Shown here one piece after another: positions 25,978 to 34,322 of a DNA stretch of 64,000 bases. The DNA is taken from positions 1 to 64,000 of the forward strand of contig NZ_JAZAQF010000094.1 of assembly GCF_043235035.1 (NCBI RefSeq). Direction: 5' to 3'. The translations under genes and the position numbers were made by a program. Within the stretch, counting starts at the first letter, position 1; every line of letters starts with the position of its first letter. The notes below the pieces were generated by a model that saw nothing but the letters and a program-made list of their open reading frames with translations, was not told where the DNA came from and did no database searches. This DNA comes from CACIAM-69d sp001698445 (GTDB lineage Bacteria > Cyanobacteriota > Cyanobacteriia > CACIAM-69d).

Positions 25978-26865
25978 GTGAAATCGTTGTTTTCTCGCGC
26001 TTCAGCCGCAACCCTGGCCGCCGTAAGCGCGGTGCTGGGATCGATGGTCTGTTTCCCTTCGATCGTGCAGGCCCTGAGCACCGATGAAATTGTGCGGCGC
26101 TTGGATGTGGTGCCGTTGTTTTCCGTCACCCAAGAAAATGGCCAGCCCATTTTGGTGTTCCCCAAGCAACAGAACCAACCGACCGCCGAACCCAAACCGG
26201 CTGATGGCGCAATTTTGCACTTTGTGGATCCGGAGGATGTGCGGGCCTTTGCGAATCGCGTTCAAAGCGAAGCACCGCCTGAATCCCGCAAAGTTAGCTT
26301 GGCTCTGTTGACGCTGGGCCAGTTCTATCGGATGTGGACTGAGGCTCAAAATAAGCCAGAAATGCCCGACTTGGTGGTCACCCCCAGCAAGGAAGATGTG
26401 GAAGCGGCGATCGCGATTTTGAAGCAACAGGGCCAGTCCGTTGAGCAATTTGCGGGGATTCCGTTGTTTTATGCGGTAGATCCCCAAGCGGAGGATGCGC
26501 CTCTGACGCTGCGGGCGGACAATCGCGAAGTGGTGCCATTTTTCTTCAGCAAGCGAGACTTGCAAGCGATGCTGGATGATTACAAACAGCGTCAACCGGA
26601 CATCATCAACCGGGCCCAACTGCGGGTCTTTACGCTGGATGGACTGATTGAGGAGCTGAAAAAGGCCACGGATCCTAACTCGTTGGTGGGCAGTGTGCGC
26701 TTGATTCCGTCCTCTTCGGCAGCGGCGTTTTATATGCGGGCCATGCGATCGAACCAACCCGGCCAGCCCAATGGTCAGGGTGCTGGGCAGTCGGGTGCTC
26801 GCCCTGCCACTCCGGCTCCCGCGAGCGGGGCTGCTGGGTTGGGAGGGCAACCGGCTAATCGCTAA
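25978..26865 (+). CDS. Tic22-like periplasmic chaperone (first copy)
   Basis: A 295-residue exported protein of the Tic22 family. In chloroplasts Tic22 works in the intermembrane space during import; in cyanobacteria the homologue is periplasmic and helps outer-membrane protein (Omp85) biogenesis. The signal peptide is about residues 1-32 (ATLAAVSAVLGSMVCFPSIV, then QALS). The fold shows two matching halves: LDVVPLFSVTQENGQPIL and FAGIPLFYAVDPQAEDAPLT. The C-terminus is a Gly/Pro/Gln-rich tail absent from the second copy. The GTG start follows CAGGAGGCTTTTC, an excellent ribosome-binding site. Confidence 0.88.
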   Translation: MKSLFSRASAATLAAVSAVLGSMVCFPSIVQALSTDEIVRRLDVVPLFSVTQENGQPILVFPKQQNQPTAEPKPADGAILHFVDPEDVRAFANRVQSEAPPESRKVSLALLTLGQFYRMWTEAQNKPEMPDLVVTPSKEDVEAAIAILKQQGQSVEQFAGIPLFYAVDPQAEDAPLTLRADNREVVPFFFSKRDLQAMLDDYKQRQPDIINRAQLRVFTLDGLIEELKKATDPNSLVGSVRLIPSSSAAAFYMRAMRSNQPGQPNGQGAGQSGARPATPAPASGAAGLGGQPANR

Positions 26866-26989
26866 TCGCACCCGTTAAATGGTGTGCAAAACCGACCGGG
26901 GCAATTAGTGCACTGGTCGGTTTTGGTTTTGGAAAGCGGGTTAGCTCCTAGACTGGTTTGGGAATCGCCTTGGGCATGGAACCGGGCGC

Positions 26990-27790
26990 ATGAACGGTTT
27001 GATCAACAGGATGGAATGGACGATGGTGAGTTTGGGATTGCGAGAGCGTTGGCAGTCAGTGAGATCGAACTGGCGGCACCTGGCTGGAGGCTGGGCGATC
27101 GGCTCCCTGGCTTGGTTGGCCGCGATCGGCCCCTTGGCAGCGCTGCCCCCGGAGGAAATTGCCCGCAAATTAGAAGCCGTGCCGGTTTTCGCCCTCACCG
27201 ATGCCCAAGGTACGCCCGCCCTGATTGATGTGGGAAATGCCGATGGCCAGCGCACAACGGTGGCTCGGATGTTTTTGAACCCACAAGATGCCCAAGAGTG
27301 GCTGAAGCGACTGCAAGCAGGAGCCGTGAGTTCATCCAGTGAATTACGGGTCAATGCCATTCCCCTGTCGGCAATCTATGAGCTGTTGCAGAAGCCATCC
27401 ACCGAATATCAATTGCAACTAATCCCTGATTTGGAAGAGGTGAAATTAGCCCGGGAACTGTTGGCATTAAATCAACAACCGCCGGAAAAATTGCAGGGAA
27501 TTCCACTATTTTTGGTCACCGCAAGCGATGGGTCAGCCCCTACCTATGTCACGGTCGATCGGGATGGAACGGAAGAAATTCGCTTCTATATGGATCGGGC
27601 CCAAGCAGAAGTGGTAGCCAAAACCTTTGCAGAGCAAAATCCCGAGCTAGCCGCCACTGTTCAAATTCAGGTGGTGGATTTTGATGAGTTTCTTTCGGTT
27701 CTTTCGGAACGGGAAGACGAGTGGCTATCGCGGGTGCGAATTATCCCGTCCCAAAATGCCCAGGCGTTTTTTGAAGCCATGGGCAACTAG
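26990..27790 (+). CDS. Tic22-like periplasmic chaperone (second copy)
   Basis: A 266-residue paralogue of the preceding gene, 124 nt downstream. A hydrophobic N-terminal segment (GGWAIGSLAWLAAIGPLAAL) is a likely signal peptide. The duplicated half-domain is visible in LEAVPVFALTDAQGTPAL and LQGIPLFLVTASDGSAPT, followed by EEIRFYMDRAQAEVVAKTFA. It lacks the Gly/Pro-rich tail of the first copy. The start is uncertain: 26990, 27011 and 27023 are all ATG, with no decisive ribosome-binding site. The pair is probably cotranscribed and ends at a shared terminator with petC-petA. Confidence 0.85.
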   Translation: MNGLINRMEWTMVSLGLRERWQSVRSNWRHLAGGWAIGSLAWLAAIGPLAALPPEEIARKLEAVPVFALTDAQGTPALIDVGNADGQRTTVARMFLNPQDAQEWLKRLQAGAVSSSSELRVNAIPLSAIYELLQKPSTEYQLQLIPDLEEVKLARELLALNQQPPEKLQGIPLFLVTASDGSAPTYVTVDRDGTEEIRFYMDRAQAEVVAKTFAEQNPELAATVQIQVVDFDEFLSVLSEREDEWLSRVRIIPSQNAQAFFEAMGN

Positions 27791-27840
27791 GCTGTTTTTG
27801 AAACCCAAACCAAGCTTGAACCGTTGATTACCCCCAAAAC

Positions 27841-27873
27841 AAAGCCCCCACTCACGAACTGAGCAGGGGCTTT
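27841..27873. terminator. Bidirectional terminator between tic22 and petA
   Basis: AAAGCCCC pairs exactly with GGGGCTTT around a loop of about 17 bases. It lies between the converging tic22 pair (plus) and petC-petA (minus), about 50 nt from each stop. The A and T ends extend the stem, so it can work from both sides. Confidence 0.85.
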
Positions 27874-27916
27874 GCGATCGGGCAATGAAGGCACGAAGGA
27901 ACCTAGGCAGCGGATC

Positions 27917-28879
27917 CTAGAAGTTCATTTCGGCGGCTTGCACCTTCTCCACCTGTTTCTTCTTCAGCACCAACAGGATTTGGGTGATCATCACTGCCAC
28001 AAACAGGGCCAGCAGACCCAGGACACGGTTGGGATCTTGCAACACGATTTCCGTGTCGGTTTGGCCAAAGCCGCCCACGTTCGGATCGTTGGTGATCGCT
28101 TGACCAGCCGCTACCACATCACCTTCCTTGACGATCGGTTGCGGGCCAGCAGGAATAGCATCTTCCGCCGTCGAGCCATCTTCCTTGATGATGGTCACGA
28201 GGTAGCCACCATCATCGGTCTTGCCGATCGCGCCGATCGTGCCAGCGGCCGAAGCGTTGAAGACCGTGTTGTTGCTCTTGTCGCCCGTGGGGTAAACCTG
28301 GCCGCGGCCACGGTTGCCACCCACATGCACCGCGTACTTACCGAACTTGATCGCCTTGTCCTCAGCGGGGTTGGGCGACAGCACGGGAAACACGATTTCT
28401 TGGTATTGATCGCCGGGCAGCGGGCCCACGATCACCACGTTATCTTGACCTTCCGCGTAGGACTGGTAGAACAGGCCTTCGGTCTTTTCCTTCAGTTCTT
28501 CAGGAATCCGGTCTTCGGGCGCAATTTTGAAGCCCTCGGGCAGCATTAACACCGCACCCACGTTCAGGGGGCCAGGTTCACCCGTGCCGGTCACCTGTTG
28601 CACGCTGGTGTCGTAGGGAATCTTCACCACCGCTTCAAACACCGTATCCGGCAGTACCGATTGGGGCACTTCCACGAGCGTTTCTTTCTTGGCCAGGTGG
28701 CAGTTGGCGCAAACGATCCGACCCGTGGCTTCCCGGGGGGTTGCCGGAGCCACTTGTTGGGCCCAGAACGGATAGGCCATGGCAGCCTGGGGAGCTACGA
28801 AGTCGCCACCGATCAACAGGGCGATCGCGGCGATCGCGGCGATCGCACCGCGAGTCAAAACCTTGAAAGCAGTCTTCAT
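27917..28879 (-). CDS. petA: Cytochrome f, apoprotein
   Basis: Cytochrome f is the c-type haem subunit of the b6f complex that passes electrons from the Rieske protein to plastocyanin or cytochrome c6 in the thylakoid lumen. The 320-residue precursor has a signal peptide ending AMA before Tyr36 (YPFWAQQ), whose amino group is the axial ligand in the family. The haem motif is CANCH at 57-61, and a single C-terminal anchor is at about 287-308 (LGLLALFVAVMITQILLVL), followed by KKKQVEKVQ. The ATG at 28879 gives the family length. It follows petC by 52 nt, the usual petC-petA operon. Confidence 0.98.
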   Translation of the reverse strand: MKTAFKVLTRGAIAAIAAIALLIGGDFVAPQAAMAYPFWAQQVAPATPREATGRIVCANCHLAKKETLVEVPQSVLPDTVFEAVVKIPYDTSVQQVTGTGEPGPLNVGAVLMLPEGFKIAPEDRIPEELKEKTEGLFYQSYAEGQDNVVIVGPLPGDQYQEIVFPVLSPNPAEDKAIKFGKYAVHVGGNRGRGQVYPTGDKSNNTVFNASAAGTIGAIGKTDDGGYLVTIIKEDGSTAEDAIPAGPQPIVKEGDVVAAGQAITNDPNVGGFGQTDTEIVLQDPNRVLGLLALFVAVMITQILLVLKKKQVEKVQAAEMNF

Positions 28880-28931
28880 GAGTTGTCTAAAAAGTACGGT
28901 CAGCCGCGATATTGATGAGCAATTGTAGAAA

Positions 28932-29471
28932 TTACGACCACCAGGGTTCTTCGCCGGTGCGGAAGTCGGTTTCCGGCCAGGGGCTGAGGCTAACGTTGTC
29001 GTCATCAACCGACACGTGAGCCAAGGCGAGGGACAGGGGCGCGGGGCCGCGGACAACCTTACCTTCGTTGTTGTACTGGGAACCGTGGCAAGGGCAAATA
29101 AATTTATTGGCGCTGGCGTTCCAGGGCACCACGCAGCCCAGGTGAGTGCAAACGGCATTCAGACCGTAATCGGCGATCGCCTCTTTGCTGTTGACGACCA
29201 GATAGGTGGGGTCGCCCTTGAGGCCTTGTACCAACACCCGATCGCCCACGTTGTGCTCGGCCAGGAACGAGCTGAGTTTAACGCTGTTGCCCAGAGCATC
29301 CTTAGCCGCTACGCCGCCACCAGTACCACCGGTCGAAGGGGGAATGAAGTAGCGCACAACGGGGTACAGCGCGCCCAGGGCGATACCCGTTGCCGAGCCA
29401 AAGGTCAGAAAATTCATGAACTGGCGGCGACCCATGCTGGGTACGTCCGCAGGGCTGGAAGCTTGAGCCAT
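28932..29471 (-). CDS. petC: Rieske iron-sulfur protein of cytochrome b6f
   Basis: PetC carries the [2Fe-2S] cluster that oxidises plastoquinol. The 179-residue protein has an N-terminal membrane anchor with a twin-arginine-like RRQFMNFLTFGSATGIALGA, a Gly-rich hinge (PPSTGGTGGG), and cluster ligands Cys108/His110 (CTHLGC) and Cys126/His129 (CPCHG), with the disulfide pair Cys113/Cys128. The ATG at 29471 (MAQASSPADV) matches the normal length; upstream in-frame codons are not needed. It leads the petC-petA operon. Confidence 0.98.
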   Translation of the reverse strand: MAQASSPADVPSMGRRQFMNFLTFGSATGIALGALYPVVRYFIPPSTGGTGGGVAAKDALGNSVKLSSFLAEHNVGDRVLVQGLKGDPTYLVVNSKEAIADYGLNAVCTHLGCVVPWNASANKFICPCHGSQYNNEGKVVRGPAPLSLALAHVSVDDDNVSLSPWPETDFRTGEEPWWS

Positions 29472-29943
29472 AATGCCTACTCGCGTGCCTTCTCTTGGGG
29501 GTTCTATAACGAATCTTAAAGATTGTATGACTGCAAGGGTGGGGTTTGAACGGGTCAAACAAAGCCACCGCAATTGCTAGGGTATTATTGCATCTCTCGG
29601 GCCAGGTGATCGCGTTGCTGAGGGGCGATCGGGCGGTCGTAACAGATCCGTATAAAACTTCATATTGCGTTACAAACAATAATCATCCATCTCCCTCAAA
29701 AAGGCGCTTAGGGCCTGTTGTCAATTAGCCAAAAACCCTGATTCCACCGCTGCGGGATCGTTGGCAGCAAGGGGCTTGAGCATCTTGTTACGACGACTGG
29801 GGCACGGAAGATCAACCGTTTCAGCCTCGGATCGAGAAGTATCGAGAAATGACGACACCCCCTAAACCCCTTATCTTCTTAGGGCCGGTTGCAAACTGAC
29901 CCGAACCCCGCCACACCCTTTATCACCATCACTCGATCGCGCC
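29472..29943. other. Divergent promoter region between petC and DUF3067 gene
   Basis: No protein gene. An AT-rich patch at about 29640-29690 (read on the minus strand GTTTTATACGG and TTGTTTGTAACG) could hold the petC promoter. The dispersed repeat at 29707-29790 occupies the middle. Beyond it nothing is recognised. Confidence 0.45.
29707..29790. repeat. Dispersed repeat, copy 2 of the family at 7860-7942
   Basis: It begins CTTAGGGCCTGTTGTCAA, continues with CCAAAAACCCTGATTCC and ends near AAGGGGCTTGAGCATCTTG, aligning by eye with 7860-7942. Both copies are in noncoding DNA. The ends look like those of a non-autonomous IS derivative. Confidence 0.65.
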
Positions 29944-30261
29944 ATGACTGGTCAGGACTTACACCAATGGATTGTGGACAAGTGGGGCTTTTCCTACGAT
30001 GTGCAAGTCCGCAAAATCAAAGACAAAATTTTTGTACAGGTGATGTGGCGCTACCTGGAACAGGTGTCGTTTCCGATGACGGAAGCGGAATACTTTGAGC
30101 ACCTGTCCACGGTGGCCACCTACATCCAAGGCTGGGGCGCGGCGGAGCAGGTGCGATCGTTTATTGAAACCACCAAAAACCGGCCCCGGCAGGGCAAGGC
30201 CGTGAGCATCCCGATCGACCTGGGCGATCGCGCCTCCGAGTGGCTACTGGACTTGTCCTAA
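29944..30261 (+). CDS. DUF3067 family protein
   Basis: A 105-residue soluble protein highly conserved in cyanobacteria and plastid-bearing eukaryotes. Signature segments are WIVDKWGFSYDVQVRKIKDK, IFVQVMWRYLEQVSFPMTEA and RPRQGKAVSIPIDLGDRASE. The function is not firmly known to me; its distribution suggests a role tied to photosynthesis. It is divergent from petC. No ribosome-binding site is obvious, but the conserved N-terminus (MTGQDL) fixes the start. Confidence 0.88.
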   Translation: MTGQDLHQWIVDKWGFSYDVQVRKIKDKIFVQVMWRYLEQVSFPMTEAEYFEHLSTVATYIQGWGAAEQVRSFIETTKNRPRQGKAVSIPIDLGDRASEWLLDLS

Positions 30262-30382
30262 ACCCAGACCCGAAACGCCCGAACGGGGGCGCAAGTTGCA
30301 CCTCCATTCGGGTTTGTGGGCCTCAGTTTGGAGTTTGGCGATCGCCTGAAGTCGATGAGGCTGGAACGTTCCAGAACACCGC

Positions 30383-30778
30383 CTAGAACGCCGCTGCGCC
30401 CGCTGCGGCCACCGCGTGATCCTGTTCGCCGGAACCGCCGCTGACCCCGATCGCCCCCACCACTTGCCCATCACGATAGAGCGGAATTCCACCGGCAAAA
30501 ATCATGATCCGGCCGCCATTCGACGCATGAATCCCGAAGAATTGACCGCCAGACTGGGAATGCTCCGCCAAATCCTTCGTGGCGATGTCAAACGCCCGTG
30601 ATGTGTAGGCCTTATTGATCGAAATATCAATACTGCCAATCCAAGCGCCATCCATTCGCACGTGGGATACCAGATTGCCACCTCCATCGGCCACGGCAAT
30701 GTTCATGGGTTGCCCCAGTTCGATCGCTTTTTGTTCCGCCGCCGCAATTACTCGCCGCGCATCCGCTAGCATCACCAT
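30383..30778 (-). CDS. GlcG/HbpS family (DUF336) protein
   Basis: A 131-residue protein of the GlcG/HbpS fold, a small alpha/beta domain that in some relatives binds haem or cobalamin; many members have unknown roles. Diagnostic stretches are ADARRVIAAAEQKAIELGQP, NIAVADGGGNLVSHVRMDGA, IDISINKAYTSRAF, GGIPLYRDGQVVGAIGVSGG and EQDHAVAAAG. No signal peptide is present, so it is likely cytoplasmic. Although relatives occur in glc operons, glcD in this window is 23 kb away. It is a single gene. Confidence 0.87.
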   Translation of the reverse strand: MVMLADARRVIAAAEQKAIELGQPMNIAVADGGGNLVSHVRMDGAWIGSIDISINKAYTSRAFDIATKDLAEHSQSGGQFFGIHASNGGRIMIFAGGIPLYRDGQVVGAIGVSGGSGEQDHAVAAAGAAAF

Positions 30779-30946
30779 ATTCGGTCAGCCTTCGTTTTTG
30801 GGTAGATGTTTGATGGACGTTGTAAATGATCGACATTAAGCAACGGCGATCGCCTTTGGCCCAATGGCTGGTTCGATCGCCCTGTTGCGTCCTAGCCCAC
30901 GATATCTAATGATCTCCATAATCTACATGGATTTACTGGATATACC

Positions 30947-31648
30947 CTAGGGCTTGGTCGCCACCAACACGCCCATCAAGCCGCCCACTAGGGGATAGTG
31001 CCGCACCGATCGAAAGCCGATCGCCTGGGCCCGCTGCACCTGCTCGCGCCCCACGGGGAACCGCTGCAAACTGGGCAGGATGTATTCGTATTCAGCCGTT
31101 GCGCCAAATTGCTGGGCGACGGGAACTACCAGCCGATCGAGATAGAGTTGCTGAAATTGCTGGGCGATCGCGCTGTCGGGCCGATGGAAATCCAAAGCCG
31201 CCAGGGTCGCGCCGGGTTTCAGAACGCGATATAGCTCACGCAGGGCTTGGTCAAAGTCGGTCACATTCCGCAAGCCATAGCCCACCGTGGCACAGTCAAA
31301 TTCCTGATCGGCAAAGGGCAAATTCAGTGCGTCCGCTTCCACCCAGGCGATCGGGGCCAACGGCCGAAATCCCTGGGGGCGCTCCCGAGCGCGATCAAGC
31401 ATTTGTGCCGAAAAGTCCGCCCCCACCACCTGACCGCCGGGGCCCACCGCCGCCGCCAACCGCAGGGCCAAATCACCGCTGCCGCAACAGAGATCCAACG
31501 CGCGATCGCCCGGTTTTGCGCCGCTCCATTTCACGGTCATCTGTTTCCAAACCCGATGCAGCCCCAAACTCAACCAATCGTTGAGATCGTCATAAACGGG
31601 CGCAATTCGGTTAAAGATGCCTTGGACGCGATCGGCGGAAGCAGTCAT
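30947..31648 (-). CDS. menG: 2-phytyl-1,4-naphthoquinone methyltransferase (UbiE/MenG family)
   Basis: MenG does the final methylation in phylloquinone (vitamin K1) synthesis, the secondary acceptor of photosystem I. The 233-residue SAM-dependent enzyme has RVQGIFNRIAPVYDDLNDWL at the N-terminus, the SAM loop ALDLCCGSGDLALRLA, ADALNLPFAD, YGLRNVTDFDQALRELYRVL, and the family end VGGLMGVLVATKP. The ATG at 31648 (MTASADRVQG) matches the expected length. It is a single gene just downstream of a palindromic repeat element. Confidence 0.93.
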   Translation of the reverse strand: MTASADRVQGIFNRIAPVYDDLNDWLSLGLHRVWKQMTVKWSGAKPGDRALDLCCGSGDLALRLAAAVGPGGQVVGADFSAQMLDRARERPQGFRPLAPIAWVEADALNLPFADQEFDCATVGYGLRNVTDFDQALRELYRVLKPGATLAALDFHRPDSAIAQQFQQLYLDRLVVPVAQQFGATAEYEYILPSLQRFPVGREQVQRAQAIGFRSVRHYPLVGGLMGVLVATKP

Positions 31649-31722
31649 AGGAACCCGAAAAATCTGAAAACTATGGTTGTCTTGAATCGTTTTAAAAAAA
31701 GGGAAGTCAACCCCCAATTCCC

Positions 31723-31852
31723 GTAGGGGCGCACATCGGTGCGCCCTCGATCAATTAAGCCACTCAGCGATCAATGTCGCCGATTGATGGTGTTGGAATC
31801 GGTTGGTCGATCAATACCGCAATTACTGAGGGCGCAAGCGTTGCGCCCCTAC
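31723..31852. mobile_element. 130-bp element with 11-bp perfect terminal inverted repeats
   Basis: GTAGGGGCGCA (31723-31733) is mirrored exactly by TGCGCCCCTAC (31842-31852). Each end also carries a subterminal palindrome (GGGCGCACATCGGTGCGCCC and GGGCGCAAGCGTTGCGCCC). The interior is AT-rich with repeated GATCAAT motifs. No coding capacity is present. It fits a MITE or REP-type element between menG and tyrA. Confidence 0.75.
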
Positions 31853-31865
31853 CAGATTAGGTTGC

Positions 31866-32705
31866 TTAATCGACAAAGGCCGATCGCGCCTGTTGGGTTT
31901 GTTCATAGCAGATCTGGAGCGCGGCCCAATCCTGTTGATCGATCGCCTCGATGATCTGATCCAGTTGGTCACGATAGCGCTGGAGCGATCGCAGTAATTC
32001 TGGCCGGTTGAATTGGGCCATCATCACCCCTAATTCCGGATTGCCACCGCCCACCCGGCTGGTGTCCCGAAATCCCGAACTAGCCAAGGATTGAGCCAGC
32101 GCCAGAGTTTCGGGATCCGGTTCGGCCCCGCAGGCCGCAATCAGGCTGGCGCTAATCGCCACGGGCAAGTGGGAAATCCAAGCCACGGCGCGATCGTGCT
32201 GTTCCGGGGTGCAACGGTACAGAGTCGATCGCAAATCCTGGGCGATCGCCGTGACCCGGGCGATCGCCTCGGTGGGGGTGCGATCGGTGGGCGTAATCGC
32301 AAAGGGGCGACCCACAAACAAGTCCGGCAGGGCTGCTTCAATGCCACTGTCCGCCGTGCCCGCCATCGGATGGGCCCCGACAAAGTTGGGCCACAGGGGT
32401 TCGATCGCCTGGACGATCGCCTGTTTCACCGACCCCACATCGGTTAGCACCGTGCGGGGGCTGAGGCGGGGAATCAGTTGGCGCACCGTCGGTTCGATCG
32501 CCCCGATCGGCGTACACAACACCACCAAATCGGCTTCAGCCAGCAGCGACAAGTCACAGCCAGCCCGATCGGCAATGCCCAGCTCGATCGCCCGGGCCGC
32601 CGTTTCCGGTCGCCGCGCCACCCCAAAGATTTGGTGACCACAGGGGCGCAATGCCAACCCCAGCGAGCCACCAATCAACCCCAAGCCAACCACACCAACC
32701 TTCAT
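31866..32705 (-). CDS. tyrA: Prephenate/arogenate dehydrogenase
   Basis: TyrA makes the tyrosine precursor by oxidative decarboxylation; cyanobacterial enzymes mostly use arogenate with NADP. The 279-residue protein starts MKVGVVGLGLIGGSLGLALR, a Rossmann dinucleotide loop. It then shows DLVVLCTPIGAIEPTVRQL, TDVGSVKQAIV, GAHPMAGTADSGIEAA and WISHLPVAISASLIAACG with the catalytic His region. The C-terminus is helical. The ATG at 32705 is used since the dinucleotide fold starts there; GGGGAG lies just upstream. It is followed by the palindromic element and menG. Confidence 0.94.
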   Translation of the reverse strand: MKVGVVGLGLIGGSLGLALRPCGHQIFGVARRPETAARAIELGIADRAGCDLSLLAEADLVVLCTPIGAIEPTVRQLIPRLSPRTVLTDVGSVKQAIVQAIEPLWPNFVGAHPMAGTADSGIEAALPDLFVGRPFAITPTDRTPTEAIARVTAIAQDLRSTLYRCTPEQHDRAVAWISHLPVAISASLIAACGAEPDPETLALAQSLASSGFRDTSRVGGGNPELGVMMAQFNRPELLRSLQRYRDQLDQIIEAIDQQDWAALQICYEQTQQARSAFVD

Positions 32706-32809
32706 AGCTCCCCAGTCCCAGAACAATAGGGCAAAACAATGGGGCACGGCACGGCCGCACCCCAACCCCACAGCAGTCTTGATGATTCGGATGATCCGAT
32801 GGTTGGCCC

Positions 32810-32980
32810 CTAGGACACCACGAAGGCGATCGCCATCACCCCGAGCACCAATCCCAGACCCAGAGCGCCCAAAACAAAGTAGTTCCGCTTTTCCGTTGAA
32901 GAGGGCGTGTCAGCGGTATACATCTTCGGTTCTTTGGCGAAATTATTCAGGCGACCGCCATCTTCCGTGGTGTAAGGCAT
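32810..32980 (-). CDS. psb34: Photosystem II assembly protein Psb34
   Basis: A 56-residue single-span protein that begins MPYTTEDGGRLNNFAKEPKM and ends with one transmembrane helix (VLGALGLGLVLGVMAIAFVV). This matches the Psb34/ssl1498 family, which binds CP47-containing photosystem II assembly intermediates and resembles high-light-inducible proteins in its N-terminus. AAGGA lies eight bases before the ATG. It sits between thiG and tyrA, all on the minus strand, but spacing suggests its own promoter. Confidence 0.92.
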   Translation of the reverse strand: MPYTTEDGGRLNNFAKEPKMYTADTPSSTEKRNYFVLGALGLGLVLGVMAIAFVVS

Positions 32981-33066
32981 TTGTTACAGTCCTTTGCAAT
33001 TGTTAGCAACACAGCATTAACTCGCCACTGTAACAAACATCGACCGGCCCCGGTCAAGAGTCATCC

Positions 33067-33927
33067 CTAGCTGCTGGTCACCAAACCGGTCAGGGGCGAG
33101 CTGGCGCTAGCCAATCCCTTCACCGGAATTCGCCCGGCCAGGTAGCCCAACCGACCGGCCGCCGTACCCAGGGCCATGGCGCGGGCCATGGCGGCGGGGT
33201 TTTGGGCCTGGGCGATCGCGGTGTTAATCAACACGGCCGAAGCCCCCAACTCCATCGCTTGGGTGGCTTCGCTGGGCGTGCCGATCCCCGCATCCACCAC
33301 CACGGGAACCTTGGCGTTTTCCACAATGATTTGGATATTGGCGGCGTTTTTCAGACCCTGGCCCGACCCGATCGGGGAACCCAAGGGCATCACGGTGGCG
33401 CAGCCCGCCTCTTCCAAATGCTTGGCCAAGAGCGGGTCGGCATTGATGTAGGGCAATACGGCAAAGCCTTCTTTGACCAACTGCTCGGCGGCCCGCAAGG
33501 TTTCGATCGGGTCGGGCAGCAGGTATTTCAAATCGGGGATCACTTCCAGCTTCACGAAGTTGTTGTCCTCTTGGCCCAGCAGCTTGGCCATCTCGCGCCC
33601 CAGCCGCGCCACCCGAATCGCCTCATCGGCCGTCTGACAGCCGGCCGTGTTGGGCAGCATCCAAATTTTTGACCAGTCGATCGCCTCGGCCAAGCCTTCA
33701 TGGCCCGGGGCTTGGGTTTGCACCCGGCGCACGGCCACGGTCACAATTTCGCAGTCACTCGCGGCAATGCAGGCTTGCATTTGCTCGATGCTGCGATATT
33801 TACCCGTGCCGGTCATCAAGCGCGATCGAAAGGTGCGACCGGCGATTGTCAGGGGCAAGTCAGACACCAAATCAGTGGGGATCCAATCTTGGGCCGCAAG
33901 CGTCGGTGCATTGGAAATCTGCGTCAT
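33067..33927 (-). CDS. thiG: Thiazole synthase
   Basis: ThiG forms the thiazole ring of thiamine from deoxyxylulose phosphate, an imine and ThiS-thiocarboxylate. The 286-residue TIM-barrel protein shows GRTFRSRLMTGTGKYRSIEQ, TVAVRRVQTQAPG, WMLPNTAGCQTADEAIRVAR, FVKLEVIPDLKYLLPDPIET (with the Schiff-base Lys), VMPLGSPIGSGQGLKN, and VVDAGIGTPSEATQAMELGA. Length and motifs are typical. The ATG is clear. No other thi genes are in the window. Confidence 0.96.
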   Translation of the reverse strand: MTQISNAPTLAAQDWIPTDLVSDLPLTIAGRTFRSRLMTGTGKYRSIEQMQACIAASDCEIVTVAVRRVQTQAPGHEGLAEAIDWSKIWMLPNTAGCQTADEAIRVARLGREMAKLLGQEDNNFVKLEVIPDLKYLLPDPIETLRAAEQLVKEGFAVLPYINADPLLAKHLEEAGCATVMPLGSPIGSGQGLKNAANIQIIVENAKVPVVVDAGIGTPSEATQAMELGASAVLINTAIAQAQNPAAMARAMALGTAAGRLGYLAGRIPVKGLASASSPLTGLVTSS

Positions 33928-34322
33928 GGGAAATCCTGGCTGGAAATAAGCTGAGAGGGCGAACCCTTATTGTCTAACCAGTCGGACGCTCCAGGGGGTG
34001 GGATTTTGCGATCGGCTGGGGGCAGTCCCCGAGATCGTTGCGATCGCCCTGCGCCATCTCTTCGAGTCCTGTGGGCGCTGAAGTTGAACGAAAACCAGAG
34101 TACGATCGAATCAAGCGGGATTGGTTTTGCTGGATTCTTAACTTCAGCGAACCATCGGCCAATGATGCGCAGATTTTGGATGCTGCTTGATCCAAAAATT
34201 GCCCTTCAATTGCCCTTCAATGGTTGTCTTTGGAGTTTAAATTATCTTTGCTTTGGTCTTGTTTGCCTTGATCTGGACTGATTGGATTTTGACTGATTGT
34301 TGCTGTTTTCTTGTCGCGTCCT
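33928..34322. other. Divergent intergenic region between thiG and the NblR-like gene
   Basis: No gene. A direct repeat TTGCCCTTCAATTGCCCTTC lies at about 34198. The sequence from 34210 to 34310 is T-rich and likely carries the promoter of the regulator. A CTGAGAGGG near 33950 recalls part of a TPP riboswitch, but the other conserved parts are missing. Confidence 0.45.

Noticed and set aside
28880..29158. Upstream extension of petA into petC
   Set aside because: It lies out of frame over conserved petC; the standard cytochrome f precursor starts at 28879.
33945..33985. CTGAGAGGG..AACCC resembling a TPP riboswitch near thiG
   Set aside because: It is on the wrong strand for thiG and lacks the CCTGAT..AATGCCAGCG half.
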